Source of the DNA: Cervus elaphus
Taxonomy: Eukaryota > Chordata > Mammalia > Artiodactyla > Cervidae
DNA length: 64,000 nt
Assembly (NCBI RefSeq): GCF_910594005.1
Contig: NC_057819.1
Location: forward strand, 125,895,669 to 125,959,668
Direction of reading: 5' to 3'
Below the pieces are notes generated by a model. It did not search any database. It was not told where the DNA came from and saw only the letters and a program-made list of their open reading frames with translations. This document shows, piece by piece, positions 42,141 to 53,638 of this stretch (its first letter is position 1; the number at the start of each line of letters is the position of its first letter). The position numbers and the translations under genes were made by a program.

Positions 42141-42547
42141 TTCTCTTGGGTGAGTGGAGCTTGGGAAAGGGTTGCGGGGGCGGGGGGGTGGGTGGGGAAG
42201 GAAACTAGGAAGCAGACTAACTTCTGAAAACAAGCAGAGCTGGCAGGAGTGTCCTTCCGTCCCCTGGAGCAGAAGTGGGATCCGGGTGTGTCCTGGTCTG
42301 AGGTCGCTGTTCCGGGCGTTTTCTTATCTGACACTCACAGCAGCCTGGAGACAGGTGGACTCAATGCATTTACACCTCTGAAATGAGTCTCTTTAGGGGA
42401 GAGGCAGGGAGAGGGTGTGTGTGCGTGTGTGTGCATGCCAGTCACGTGTACCCGAAGTCCAGGGATACACTGACACAGGGCCTGATGGGTTAATTTTGCC
42501 CCCCTATTTCCTTTCTCGGAAAAGGCTGTGTAGACCCAGCTGCCCCT
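42141..42547. other. unique DNA
   Basis: G-rich run at 42175-42198, a short (TG)n at 42416-42432, otherwise nothing recognised. Confidence 0.4.
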
Positions 42548-42558
42548 GGGGGGCTTGT

Positions 42559-42695
42559 TGCTGCTGCTGCAGCTGCTAAGTCGCTTCAGTCGTGTCCGAC
42601 TCTGTGCGACCCCATGGACTGCAGCCTACCAGGCTCCTCCATCCATGGGATTCTCCAGGCAAGAGTACTGGAGTGGGGTGCCATTGCCTTCTCCG
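42559..42695 (-). mobile_element. headless Bov-A monomer SINE with TSD
   Basis: 'gctgctgcagctgctaagtc' and 'gcttcagtcgtgtccgactc' to 'gtggggtgccattgccttct'. The tRNA head is absent. GGGGGCTTGTT occurs at 42548-42558 and 42696-42706, so this is a complete insertion of a Bov-A unit rather than an eroded Bov-tA. Confidence 0.9.
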
Positions 42696-42706
42696 GGGGG
42701 CTTGTT

Positions 42707-43086
42707 AGAACCAGGTTAATGAGCCTTGTCCGCAGCTTGTGATGGGTCCCTCTGCCCTGCACCTTCTTCCCTTCTGCAGGTGGCCCTCTTTGTGGTCACT
42801 GTGTTGCCCAGCGGTGGGGACGCTTGTCGTGATAGCAGTTGCTCTGAGGCTTTGTACTATGCACACGTCCTGCCAAGACGATCCTGCACAAGACAGATTC
42901 TCTTCCCTGTTTCCATTTTGTTGTCTGTGGCAGGTTGGGTTCTTGGCTCCACTTCTTCCTTCCCTCCCTGGATAGAATCTCACATTTTCGTCTTTCGAGT
43001 GGGGCCTTGCAGTGCTCCACATTAAGAGGGGGCAGGATTCACCCCCACCATTGACGCTGGGTGTGGTCACATGGATGTTTGTGATT
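42707..43086. other. unique DNA
   Basis: Nothing recognised; overlapping frames on both strands. Confidence 0.4.
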
Positions 43087-43100
43087 CGGGCAGAGGCTTT

Positions 43101-43261
43101 TTTTTTTTTTATGTTTATTTATTTGGCTGCACTGGGTCTTAGTTGTGGCACGCAGGATCTTTATTGCAGCATGGGGGATCTAGTTCCCTGATCAGGGATT
43201 GAACCTGGGTGCCTTGCATTGGGAGCACAGAGTCTTGGTCACTGGACCACCAGGGAAGACC
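43101..43261 (-). mobile_element. CHR-2-type SINE with TSD
   Basis: 'atttatttggctgcactggg' to 'ggaccaccagggaagacc'. The repeat GGCAGAGGCTTT flanks it. Confidence 0.93.
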
Positions 43262-43479
43262 CTGGCAGAGGCTTTGAATGAGGTTGCAGGACTGGGCCGT
43301 TCGCCAGGAGCGGAATGGGCTGCTTGCAGCTGTCAGTCAGTCCCAAAAGGGAGACACTTGCTCCTCCTCACCTGTGTCCATGAAAAAGAAAAAGAAGTCA
43401 ACGCTTATTGTAAGCCGCTGAGATTTGAGGAATTGTCTCTTATGCAGTGTTATAGTAGCAATAGCTACAGCTGATGACT

Positions 43480-43560
43480 TTGTAGGTCATTCATTCACTC
43501 AACAAACACTGACGAGCATTAGGAACTGGCGCTTTTATCATGCCAGTGAGTGTCTGCAAG
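43480..43560 (-). mobile_element. L2 LINE 3' end, antisense
   Basis: 'cattcattcactcaacaaac' then 'actgacgagcattaggaact' is a decayed reverse-complemented L2 end. Confidence 0.5.
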
Positions 43561-43729
43561 AGTCTTGGGAAGAATTAAGATGAAAACTTCCAGGACTGTC
43601 TACTTTTCAGGAGCTCTAGGCAAACAGCAGATGCAGTCTGTCAATCTCCCAAAAGCTGTCAAAGTTGTGCTCATCGTTAGACTGGAAGGTGTCACGAAAC
43701 AAGATGGAGATGTTGAGCTCTGTGAAGCA

Positions 43730-43918
43730 AAAGTGAAAGTTGCTCAGTTGTGCCCGACTCTTTGCGACCCCATGGACTTAGTCCATGGAATCCTCAGGCC
43801 ACAATCCTGGAAGTGGGTAGCCTTTCCCTTCTCCAGGGGATCTTCCCAATGCAGGGATCAAACCCAGGTCTCCCACCTTGCAGGCCATTCTTTAATAGCT
43901 GAGCCACAAGGGAAGCCC
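43730..43918 (-). mobile_element. Bov-tA SINE with TSD
   Basis: Antisense, 'agtgaaagttgctcagttgt' to 'gagccacaagggaagcc'. GTTGAGCTCTGT lies on both sides. Confidence 0.93.
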
Positions 43919-43959
43919 AAGGGAAGTTGAGCTCTGTAAGGATAACCTAATCACACTTC

Positions 43960-44080
43960 TCACACGTGGCTTCTCACACACCCTGGGTTACTGGCAAGTC
44001 TCTATCACCCATGCCCCAGTGTCCTGCTCTGTGAAATGGGGTGATCCGATGTCGCTAATCCCTCACTGGGGCTTAAATAT
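43960..44080 (+). mobile_element. MIR SINE
   Basis: 'gtgtcctgctctgtgaaatg' then 'gggtgatccgatg' resembles the sense MIR core. Decayed. Confidence 0.45.
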
Positions 44081-45425
44081 AGCTCTCAGAAAACCATCAG
44101 GTCGCCTAAGAGTTTAGGGCATGCTTTATCTCTATTATCCCCCCCAAAACTTATGTTTAGTCACCTTTTCTCTAAATTTGCTTCAACTTTCTGTTCAGTG
44201 CTTTTTTAGATGCATGAAGCACACAAGAAATTCTTAAATACTCTGCCTTTTAAGGCATTTCTTGGCATCATTGAAGTTTGTTCACAGGGAGACCCATCTA
44301 GGACAATCCCTTAGCGACAGTCCTCATTTCATTGTGGCTCATTTGCCCTGGCAGTGAGGTGAGGACATCATTCTGTGTGTTCTGGCAGGTAGTGAATCTC
44401 TGGGTGGTGTGATGGGCGTGTGGCGGGAGGCTGGCTGTGATTCTTGCCTTCATGCCTCATGTTGAAGGGTTTAGTCCTGCCTTGGAGGATGTGAAGAGAT
44501 CGACAGGAAAGGGGACTGAGGAGCGAGCTGGGGGTTCCCTCCTTCTTCACCACTACTCCCGAAGCAAACTGGACTCTGGAGGCCCATGGCCCAGTGATTC
44601 TGGCTCTCAGGGCCTCCCCAGGGCCCTTAAATCTTTGCTTCAAGAAAGATGCCTTTATTTGCTACTTTCCTCCCCCACTTCCATCCATCTACCCATTCAT
44701 CCATCCATTTCTCACTTAACTAAACGGAGCACTTCCTGTCTGACTATGGAGAACACAGCCAAGTTTGTTTTTTTTTCCCCTTCCCTGTAGGGACAAAAGC
44801 TCAACAGCTGGGCTGAGTCCCCATTTGGGAGAGAAGCAAATGGGTAGGTTTTGTATCAGGGCCCAGGCCTGCCTGAGATGCAGGCGCACAGCTCCAGGCC
44901 AGGATCCGGGTGGGCTGTGGAGAGCTGTCTTCCTTGGTGCTCGGGTCTGATTGCTGCATCTCAGCACATTTTTGCCCCCAGGTACCCACTGGGGACAGGG
45001 TCATTCAGCAGAAATAAGCACCACTTAAAGCAGTAAGGAGTCTGTTCCCCCACTCCATGGACACCGAGAGGCTGTAGGTGAGTGTGATGCCACTGTAAGT
45101 CCTTTGTGAGCAAAGGCCACGCCCCTAATGGGTTTGCTGTTTACACGTAGTCTCCAGCTTGGTGTCCGTATAAGCAACTTTGTAGGTTTCCTCTTTATCT
45201 TCAAATGTCACCTGAAATCTTTTCCTGCTGCCGTGGACCATTTCCTTCCTCCAGCCCCATCAGTGTTGAGGGGGACTGGACACAAACGTCAAAGACAGCA
45301 ATGCTGGAAACAGCCCCCAGAAAGCCAACGCAGAGCTCGCCACACAAAACAACACAGTGACAGTCCTTGCCCTGTGTGGTTCATCTCATCTCTCGAAACC
45401 TGTGTGTCTCAGGAGGTGAGCAGAA
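44081..45425. other. unique DNA
   Basis: A short (CCAT)n run at 44680-44710. No exon recognised. Confidence 0.4.
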
Positions 45426-45429
45426 GTCA

Positions 45430-45690
45430 CAATCGTGGGAAGGAGCGTGGGGGTGGGCGGGGCCGGGGCAGGGGCGGGGGCGGGGCCCCCCCAGGCTGGT
45501 CTGAGTCCAGGTGCCGCCCTTGTGGGGCGGGCTCTCTGTGTGCACAGCTGGCTGCCCCCTTGGCTCTGCCCGCTCTGAGAAGCAGGAGGGCACCGCGATG
45601 ATTGCTGGCCGGTCTCCATGGCAACAGCTGATGAATCTGCACCAGGAGATGGCAGGGCCGCCAGCCTGAGGCTGCCTTGGAGTGGGAGCT
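45430..45690. promoter_or_regulatory. GC-box-rich block with RFX X-box, promoter candidate
   Basis: 45450-45487 contains repeated GGGGCGGGG and GGGCGGGGCC units (Sp/KLF sites), followed by more GC-rich sequence and an X-box plus E-box. The composition fits a small CpG-island promoter. No adjacent exon was identified, so the direction is unknown. Confidence 0.4.
45612..45625. promoter_or_regulatory. RFX X-box
   Basis: GTCTCCATGGCAAC matches the paired RFX half-sites with standard spacing. A CAGCTG E-box follows at 45625-45630. Confidence 0.45.
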
Positions 45691-45814
45691 GGGCTGCGAT
45701 GGTGGGGGCTGGCGGGGGAGAGGAGCTGGAGGGCTGGAGTTGTGGGTGCCAGATTGGTAGCTCTCCCACTGGCCATCCAGAAGATGCTCCCAGTCTCATC
45801 TCAGTCCGATCATT

Positions 45815-45925
45815 GGTTCCATATATTCATTCCACATATTTTCCATGGACATCTACATGTGCCAGGCAGTGGGCACACAACCAGCTATGGGACCCAGTGG
45901 TGCTCTTAGCAGACAATAGGTTGGG
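45815..45925 (-). mobile_element. L2 LINE 3' end, antisense
   Basis: 'tattcattccacatattttc' and 'acatgtgccaggcagtgggc' resemble the reverse-complemented L2 terminus. Confidence 0.5.
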
Positions 45926-46379
45926 GTAGCGGGGACAGCTAGTCAGGTAATTCCAATCCACCATGATTGATGTGGGTGCGCCTCTAACCCAGGCTTGGGG
46001 GCAGGAAAGGAATCCAGGAGAGAGGAACATGTGCTTGATTTCCTGAAGGATGAAGGGATCAGCTGTGAAGAAGGGGGGCAGGAGAGCTGTGTGGAAGGAG
46101 GGGGGCTCAGATGGGAGGAAGAGAGGGAGAAGGGGAGAGAGGGACAGAAACAGACTGGGATCTGCAAGGTCCCAAGTATCTAGAGCCTGGAACCGGTGGG
46201 CCAGGGAGGACAGCACAGACAGGGATGGGGGGCTTGTCCTGGTCCAGGTTAGGGGGGAGGGGCTGGCTGGTGAAGGCAGGGGAAGGAGCAGAGTTAGGAG
46301 ATGGTGTGGGGATGGTATTCTGGACTGGGAGTCATCAGTGACCTCTGTGTGACCTCCTGTGTGCCAACTCAGGTTCTGA
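45926..46379. other. G/A-rich unique DNA
   Basis: Purine-rich on the plus strand. No gene seen. The minus-strand 401-codon frame that crosses it (45827-47032) is discussed among the rejections. Confidence 0.45.
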
Positions 46380-46510
46380 GATGGAGAGTCAGCGGGGAAC
46401 GTAGCAAGAGATGGAGAAGGTGAAGAAGACCGAGAAGATGGAGAGGATGGGGAAGATGGAGAGGGTGGGGAGCTTGGACAGGATGGGGAGGGTGGGGAGG
46501 GTGGAGAGGA
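46380..46510 (+). repeat. polypurine minisatellite, units of about 9-12 bases
   Basis: Repeats of 'gagatggagaagg', 'aagatggagagg' and 'gatggggagggtgggg' from 46407 to 46507. Nearly uninterrupted purines on this strand allow triplex (H-DNA) formation. Confidence 0.85.
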
Positions 46511-46614
46511 CAGCTGCTCCTCCCTCCTGGGCTTCCTGAGGGTTGCTGGGCAGTGCTGACTTTCCCAGCGGGTGTCTTTCTGCTCTGCTCTCCCTCTTTC
46601 CCTTTCACCCCAGG

Positions 46615-46785
46615 ACCCTTGCACAGGCACACACACGTGCTCACACACATGAGCATTTGCATATGCACACTCACAGGTACACTTGAACATACCTGCATTT
46701 GGATGCACACGTGCGTGAAACACACACATGCATGCACGCACATTTGCACACATAGGCTTTAGCATGCATATACACACCTGACCGG
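46615..46785. repeat. CA-rich degenerate microsatellite
   Basis: Irregular 'gcacacacacgtgctcacac' and 'acacatgcatgcacgcacat' units directly before a Bov-tA. Confidence 0.8.
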
Positions 46786-47004
46786 TCTTCCCAGGTGGCG
46801 ATAGCAGTAAAGAACCCACCTGCCGATGCAGGAGACATAAGAGATGTGGGTTTGATCCCTGGGTTGGGAAGATTCCCCCAGAGGAGGAAATGGCAACCCA
46901 CTCCAGTATTCTTGCCTGGAGAATCCCACGAACAGAGGACTCTGGTGGGCTATGGTCCATAGGGTCGCACAGAGTCGGACAAGACTGGAGTGACTTAGCA
47001 TGCA
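46786..47004 (+). mobile_element. Bov-tA SINE
   Basis: Sense, 'gtcttcccaggtggcgatag', B box 'gggtttgatccc', body to 'gactggagtgacttagcatg'. Confidence 0.93.
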
Positions 47005-47850
47005 TGCGTGCACACACACCCCCCACATGCACACCCTTTCACTTGTATATACCTTTGCGTCCGCCATCTCCCTAATCACCCTTCTCTCCCTGGGAGTCCC
47101 CACGTGCTTCCCCTCCATTGGAACAGGCCTGGCCTTGTCGCCCATCTGTCTGCCTGCCTGTCTGTTTGTCTGTCTGTCTCCCCAGCACAGGGAGGCCTCC
47201 TAAGGACGGGCTGCTGCCTCTTTAGCAGCGTCTTGCTGCTGCTGAGCGGAAGTCTCCACGGAGAAGAGGCTGAGGAAACCACACTCTTGCTCAGGGTGCC
47301 CGCAGTCAGGGAGTCGCCTGAGAGGCAGGTGTGAGAAGGCCCAGGGGAGGGAGGGTGTGAAGCTGTGTCTCCCAGACCCTGTTCGGTGTCAAGGACAAAA
47401 CTAGGTCGCAAAGCCCTGTGCTCCCCCAGGCTGGGCTTGACTGGCAAAGTGGGTCCCAGGCACTCTGGTGCCCAGCCTCCACCTCCGCCTTCCTGGGCTT
47501 GTCCTCAGGTCTTCACACAGCCTTCAGGGGCAAATGGCTCTCAGGTGAGTCTTGACTTGCCTCCTCCAGGGCTGTCCTCAGCCCGGGCCAGGGCCCTCTG
47601 GTACTGGGGCCCCCTTGAGTTGTGTGGTGTGGGGTGACCCCTGTCCTGCACTCACTTTGGTTCTTCAGCCCAGCTCTGCCTCTGTCATGGTAGGGGGGGA
47701 CCTGGAGTGAGTGGACAGGCCCCGTCCTAGAAGGTTGGGCTTCCCACTCTCCATGCTCCTGTCCGGCCCATGGTGATGGAGGAGGGGTACCAGCCTGGCC
47801 GGGAGAGGAGGGCCCATTCAGGGCCTGGCTGGGTGATTCAGGGAGAGAAT
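47005..47850. other. unique DNA with a CTGT-rich run
   Basis: 47147-47180 is a (CTGC/CTGT)n tract. No exon recognised in frames of up to 123 codons. Confidence 0.4.
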
Positions 47851-47854
47851 GCCA

Positions 47855-47990
47855 TTGCTGCCCCCAGTTTATGGGCAAGAAATGGGGGTCATGGTCTTGA
47901 TCACACAGCTAATAAGTGGGAAGCTCATTTGATTTGATATGAACCCTGGCAGGCTGGTTCTCTAGCCCCTGCTCTAACCACAGGGCCATC
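47855..47990 (-). mobile_element. MIR SINE, antisense
   Basis: 'cacacagctaataagtggga' and 'tgctctaaccacagggcc' are antisense MIR. Confidence 0.75.
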
Positions 47991-47999
47991 CAGACTCTC

Positions 48000-49245
48000 T
48001 CGAGCCTCAGGCCTCATGTCTTACCTGTGACACGCCCTATGTTGCTTCCAGGGAAATAAGGTCCAGAAGTCACCTCACCCTGTGGGCGCTTTGGTCCAGA
48101 CCTCTGTCTTGCATGGCCGGGAGCCAGCACGCCCCTCCCCAGGACCCCAAGAATGGGGGCCCACGGTGAGTCTTCTCCAGGCGCTCCTTCATAGACATGG
48201 GTCCTGCTGCTCTCACGTGGGTGACACAGGGTGGCAGGATGTTCATTTCTGAGGGGGTGCCCATGGCCAGTGCCTGCCTGGCTCATCCAGAGGGCATTGG
48301 AGCACACAGCCAGGCTCCAGGTAGAAAGGAAAGGGCAAGTGGTCACCTGTGTCCCTGGAATGATCTGGTCCATTTGGGAGCCTATCATGCTGGGATGCCA
48401 TGCCCTGAGTCTAACCCCCTACCCCACATCTTCCGACATCTCTGGATATCAGACTCTTGCCCGGAGTGGGGAACGAAGACACCCATGGAGACTGACTCTC
48501 CAGGGCCCAGCATGGCTGCAGCCAATGCCAGCAGGGACCCAGCAGCAGACTTGACTCTGGGCCCCTGTGGTCCTGACTTCACCTGTTGCCGTGAGGCTGG
48601 CTGCCTGCGATGACCCACCTCCTGCCCCTGCTCTCAGGAGGGGAGAAGCAAGTCTCAACTCCCAGCTGTGAGGGCCAGTGAGGCCGGACCTCTGGCAGGT
48701 TAGCAAATTGCACATCTGACCCAGCCTCGTGGAGGCTCACTTTCTCTCCTTTCCATGCTGACTTTCTTACTGTTAAAGAGCATGTTTAAAAAGAAGACAA
48801 GAAAGGCAGGCAGAAGAAGGAAGAGGGGAGAGGAAAACGCCTGGACAACCTTCCCACTTCCCGCCACCACCCGGAGGTCTGAGTGAAGAGCCGAAAAATG
48901 CAGACACGTGAAGGGGCCGGATTCAACCTCAGACCTGCCTGCGGGCGAGTCCCGGATGGGCAGGAGAGGTGATGGGCGATGCGTCTGGATGGCACTCTGC
49001 CCGCAGCCCAGTCCCGTGCTTGGCCCATGTGGGCACCCAGCAATCATTGAAAGAATGAAAGAAATCAGTGGACGGAGGTGAGACTCTTCTCGGGTGGGGT
49101 GTAGGAGTGGCTTCCACACCTTCTTCTCCGAGGGATTCTGAGACTGAGAAAGCATCAGGGTTCTGCATTCCTACGTGAGCATCCCCAGCAAGGGCTCCAG
49201 ATTCCCTTCCCCTGCAGACCCTGTCATATCTGAGTCCATGGAAGA
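48000..49245. other. unique DNA
   Basis: No repeat or exon recognised. 48197-48613 is open for 138 codons on the plus strand with no domain that I know. Confidence 0.4.
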
Positions 49246-49507
49246 ATTTTGTTTGTTTGTTTGTTTGGGTTGCACTGAATCTTCATTGCTGCACTTGGGC
49301 TTTCTCTATTGTGGCGAGTAGGGGCTGCTCACGGGCTTCTCATTGCGGTGGCTTCTTTTGTTTCGGAGCATGGGTTCTGGAGCGCTGGCTCAGCTGGTGC
49401 AGTGTATCAACTTAGGTGCCCTGTGGTGTATGAAATCTTCCTGGACCGGGGATCAAAGCCAAGTCCCCTGCATTGGCAGGTGGATTCCTATCCACTGTTC
49501 TACCACA
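49246..49507 (-). mobile_element. CHR-1-type SINE
   Basis: (TTTG)n-type tail, 'gggctttctctattgtggcg', 'gcttctcattgcggtggctt', inverted B box 'gggatcaaagcc' and a degraded head. Confidence 0.9.
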
Positions 49508-50495
49508 GTGGGGGATGGGGGGGGGAGCATCCGCGTCCATGGGTTTTTCTAAATTATTTTCATGGGGCTCAGGCTCCAGAAATGCCTTCAGAGCCCCAGG
49601 CAGGGACTCAGTCACTTATCCTGGAGGGAAACCCTGACTCGGCCTCTCTCCCCTCTCCCTCTCTCTCCTCCTCTGTCTCCTAGACTCACTCTCTCTCTCA
49701 CACACATGTGCACGCATGACTTTCTCGAGATCAGCATATTTGTCACACTTACTCCATTTTTCCTCTGGCTCGCTGACGCAAGGTGAGCTGAAGGAGAGCT
49801 TGTGGGGTGAGGACTGGGAAGGCACGGGTGCCATGGAAACCACTTGGGAGCCCCGTGAGCTGCTGCTGTCGGCCGCCGCGTGGACCGTCTCCCTAATGTG
49901 TCCTGTGATGTTTGATCATCTCCCCCTTTATGTGTCTCACCTGCCCTCCTCCTCTCCCTCCTGGCTCCTCAGGCTCAGCTCAGGAAGCTGCTTGCAGGTC
50001 AGGAGAGTAAAGGTGCTAATGATTTTTTAAAAAACCTAATGATATTTTCAACCTCATCCCCTCGATGCTCACACCTCCTGCCCAGGAGGCAGCTACAGAT
50101 GTTGGAGGCAGAAAACAGTATTAGATACGTAGAGAGGTTCCCAGCTTCTCTGGCAAGTGCTGTTGTTGGTGGCAGGGGGAGTTCTCAGATTCCACCACAG
50201 GGGCCAAGGGCTGGGCAGGCCCTTGATAGATAATCGGAGTCACATTGGGGACTTTCTCCTGGCAGGTGGCGAGATTCAAAGCATTGTGGGCAACCTTGAT
50301 CTTCCTGAGCTTCTTTCATGTAAATGTGTTGCGTAAACTGAAGCAGGCCATGAACTCCTGGGTGGACCTCAATCTCCTCCTTTCTTTGAACCACCGTCAT
50401 CAACACCATCAGCATCATGTCTTACGCTGGCTTTTGCCCTGAGAGTTTCTAATCCTTCCTTTTATTTTTTTCCAGCAATGGCCCTGAAAAGCTGG
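49508..50495. other. unique DNA with a CT run and an X-box-like site
   Basis: A pyrimidine (CTCTCTCC)n run at 49646-49705 and an RFX-like GTGCCATGGAAAC at 49828-49840. No exon recognised. Confidence 0.4.
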
Positions 50496-50560
50496 CAGGT
50501 CAAGGGTCACTGGCCCCACTTTACAGGGTGGGAAGCTGAGACCTAAAGGTTTCAGTGGTG
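50496..50560 (-). mobile_element. MIR SINE fragment, antisense
   Basis: 'ccccactttacagggtggga' followed by 'agctgagacctaaagg'. Confidence 0.55.
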
Positions 50561-51929
50561 AGGCTGGGACGGGAACTGTCTCCACTCCAAGGCCCTGTCT
50601 CCAGGGCTGTTGGATCACGTGGGTCAGCATCTCTGGCTGGTCCACTGGCTGAGGCTGTGGGCAGGCTCTCGTAGGGGCTCGTGGCCTGAGGCCTGGTGAG
50701 GAAGGAATGTTTTAAGTAGTGTCCATCAACACTGTCCATCGACGGTTAGCAGATCCAATCCTCTCCTCTTTCTATGTTCAGTTTCCTTAATTCACGAGTT
50801 TCTGAACAGTGTCTCTACTCCCTGCACACAGCTATGTGCATACACACATGTACAACTGTTCACGTTTTATCTCTCTTGGTCAGAGGTCCATCCCCACCAA
50901 GCCATTAGACATGCTCTGGCACTGTCTCCGATGGTATATATATAGATATTTTTTAATCTGAACCTGTGAGCTGACTGGGCTCTGCTGGGGCGTCCTCCCA
51001 GCTGGGGTTGTGATCACGTACAAACGTGACCAGATTGGAGCCCCCTAGGTGTCTCATGCACATGACCAGCATTTGGTGCTGACTATGGGCTGGTTGCTGA
51101 GCCAGAGCTGCTGATGGCAAGGCTGTGGGTGTCCCAGGCTGGGCTTCTCATGGCTTGGTGGCCTAGTTCTGCCAGGGAGTGTCTCAGGAGAGAGGTCATT
51201 TCAAGAAAGAGGAAGTGGAAGCTGCCGATATTAAAGACTAGCTCCAGAACTGACGCAGCAGCTATGGAAGATCTGACGATCCTTTAAGTACCAAGTCCAG
51301 TGGACCGTTGAGGCCTCATCTAAGTGGACGTCTCTGGCCAGGTGACTGGACTATCCCACCCCCTCCCCTGACCACTGAGGCGTTGCTCTCTGCGGGTCCT
51401 CCCCCTCCTCTCCATTTCCTTCAGGATTCTCCAATGATTTCTCTTCCCCAGGGACCCTCTTCTTTTTTTCATTCTTGACCCTTTTCTCTCTGCATCCTCC
51501 ACATTGTCCTGGAAGTCTCATCCAGCCCCAGGGTACTGATGCTTCATTTGGATCTCGAACCTCCAGCCCACACCTGCGAACCGGCCCTGGGTCTCCAACT
51601 CTCTCCCAAACTTTCCTGCCCAGAGGCAGAATTAAGAATTCCAAAGTGCGTCCCCACCATCCCATCCAGAGAGGAACTTGTCATCCTTTCCCCCAGATTC
51701 ATCTTTCCTTGCCTGATCCCCAACTTGAGGACTGGCACTTCATCCCCGCTCTTCCCTGAAATTTCTGACCCCAACCAGGGCCCACACAATGTTCCTGGAT
51801 GACGGAACAGGCGCTGCTTGGTAATCAGAAAAAAAAACAAAAAAACTCCACAAGTCATTAAATAAAAAAGTAAAAGGAAAGGGTGTCCGTGTCTCGAGGA
51901 TTTTTGTTTCCTTAAAGGAAAAGCAGATA
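50561..51929. other. unique DNA
   Basis: No gene recognised. A 'tatatatatagatatttttt' AT run lies at about 50935-50955. 51350-51790 is pyrimidine-rich. Confidence 0.4.
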
Positions 51930-52150
51930 GATTTTTTTTTTTTTTTTTAAACAGAGACCTGGGAGCGGCCCCAGCTTAATTGGAAAACCGCATTCAAACA
52001 GGCTGGAGAGGCTCAGGAATGGCAAATAGCTTCTGCTTGCTCAAAGGAATTTCCTGGAAGCCTTAATGGCAGCTCTGCCCAACCACAGGCTGGTCTTTCT
52101 GGCAGAATTAGCGCGATCGTGTGGTCGGGGTGGCCAGGCTGCAGTCAGCC
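51930..52150. promoter_or_regulatory. possible conserved enhancer
   Basis: After a T-run (51931-51948): 'ccccagcttaattggaaaac', 'ggaatttcctggaagcctta' (STAT-like palindrome TTCCTGGAA) and 'cagaattagcgcgatcgtgt'. Non-repetitive, with CpGs retained at the end. Confidence 0.3.
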
Positions 52151-52497
52151 TGGATGCTTCTGTAGTCTGGGCTCCCTCAGCACCAACAAGTGGGGACCAG
52201 GGGCTGGGGAAGCTTGTGGAGCCCAGGAGCTAGGGGTCAAGTAGGGAACTGCTATGTGGTCAGAAAACTGGTGGGTGGGCTGCATTCTGGCCTGACCAGG
52301 GATAGGGCCTGGACCCCTCAGCAGCCCCCCTGTATTCCCAGGAGCCGAGGGGCAGCAGAAAGTGCAGGGAGAGATAGAGCTGGTGATTGCTGAGGGCTGA
52401 CTCTGGTGGGGCGGCTCTTCTGTCCATTTTGTCCTGAGGGATGCTTGGCTATCATCTCCATTTTTCTTTTTTAACAAATTTATTCTTGACTTGCTTA

Positions 52498-52619
52498 GGT
52501 TTTTGTTGTTGTTTTGTTTGGCTGTGTAGCATGTGAGATCTTTGTTTCCCCCACCAGGGATCGAACCTGTGCCCCCTGCAATGCAAATGCCAAGGAATCA
52601 CTGGACCGCAAGGGAATTC
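52498..52619 (-). mobile_element. CHR-type SINE
   Basis: 'tttgtttggctgtgtagcat', inverted B box 'cagggatcgaacc', inverted head 'ggaccgcaagggaattc'. Confidence 0.85.
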
Positions 52620-52715
52620 TTTTCATCTTTCTTAAGAGGAAACTGGCTCAGGGGAGTTAAAAATGGGCCCACGATGTCACAGAGGAGGTTCTAGGATCCC
52701 GCTAGATCTGTCTGA
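52620..52715 (-). mobile_element. MIR SINE, antisense
   Basis: 'cttaagaggaaactggctca' then 'gatgtcacagaggaggttct'. Partial. Confidence 0.5.
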
Positions 52716-53402
52716 CTCTGACCCAGCACTAGATTGCACATGTCTGTGCTGGGGGCCCAGTCCTCTGATTCTAGAGAGACAGGGTGACCCAAGCCTCTGA
52801 GGGTGGGCTGGGCTCCTCGGGGTCCAGGATGGGGCCCAGCAACATCAAGACAGGGACATCCTCAATCAGTGTGGCTCAGCTGGGTCTCCCCATAACATGG
52901 TGTGTCCCCTCCCTCCAACCTATTCCCAGACAGTGGGCCTGGACGGAACACTGCTCTGTTGCTAAGGCCAGGGGTCAGAGAGGAAAGGAGCGGCTGGGCT
53001 TGGGGTGATGGGGAAGGACAGGGAGGCAGGTGCCTCTCCCCCAGTGGGGCTAGGAGAGTTTTGGAGGCTGGTTGGATCTTTCTAGGAACTCTGCTGGTGC
53101 TTTACAAGTGGAGTTACCTATTCTGGGCTTACCTATTCTTGACTTATCTATTCTGTTTTTTTCATAGAAATGCAGGCTTTGGTGAAGACAGCCTCATGAA
53201 CCACAGGTCAGGGGCTTCTTGGGATGTCTGAACAATCACATATGAATGAGTCACTTATGATATTTACCTGTTGGCTTCACTCACTTACTTATCTTATTAA
53301 AAAATGTCTACTTACAAGATAGAAGCAAAAATCACCCACAATTGGGAGCAAAATTTGCAGACTACAACATGAATAATTAAAGACTTTAAAAAATGTGTTT
53401 CT
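52716..53402. other. unique DNA
   Basis: Nothing recognised. Pentamer-like repeats 'ctattctgggcttac' and 'ctattcttgacttat' at 53119-53150. Confidence 0.4.
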
Positions 53403-53412
53403 CTCCAAAAGA

Positions 53413-53638
53413 TGTGCATGCATGCTCAGTCACTTCAGTCGTGTCCAACTCTTTGCTGATCCCACAAACTGTAGCCCACGAGGCTCCTCTATCCATGGGA
53501 ATTCTCCAGGCAAGGACACTGGAGTGGCTTGCCATGCCCTCCTTCAGGTGATCTTCCCAACCCAGGGATCGAACCTGCGTCTCCTGTGTTTCCTGCATTG
53601 GGAAGTGGATTCTTTACTGCTGAGTCACCAGGGAAGCC
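53413..53638 (-). mobile_element. Bov-tA SINE with TSD
   Basis: Antisense, 'gctcagtcacttcagtcgtg' to 'gtcaccagggaagcc'. TCCAAAAGAT occurs just before and just after. Confidence 0.93.

Noticed and set aside
45827..47032. 401-codon minus-strand open frame, the longest in the window
   Set aside because: It reads through a Bov-tA, a CA-rich microsatellite and a polypurine minisatellite (giving Ser/Pro repeats), then an L2 trace. No domain, no plausible gene structure.
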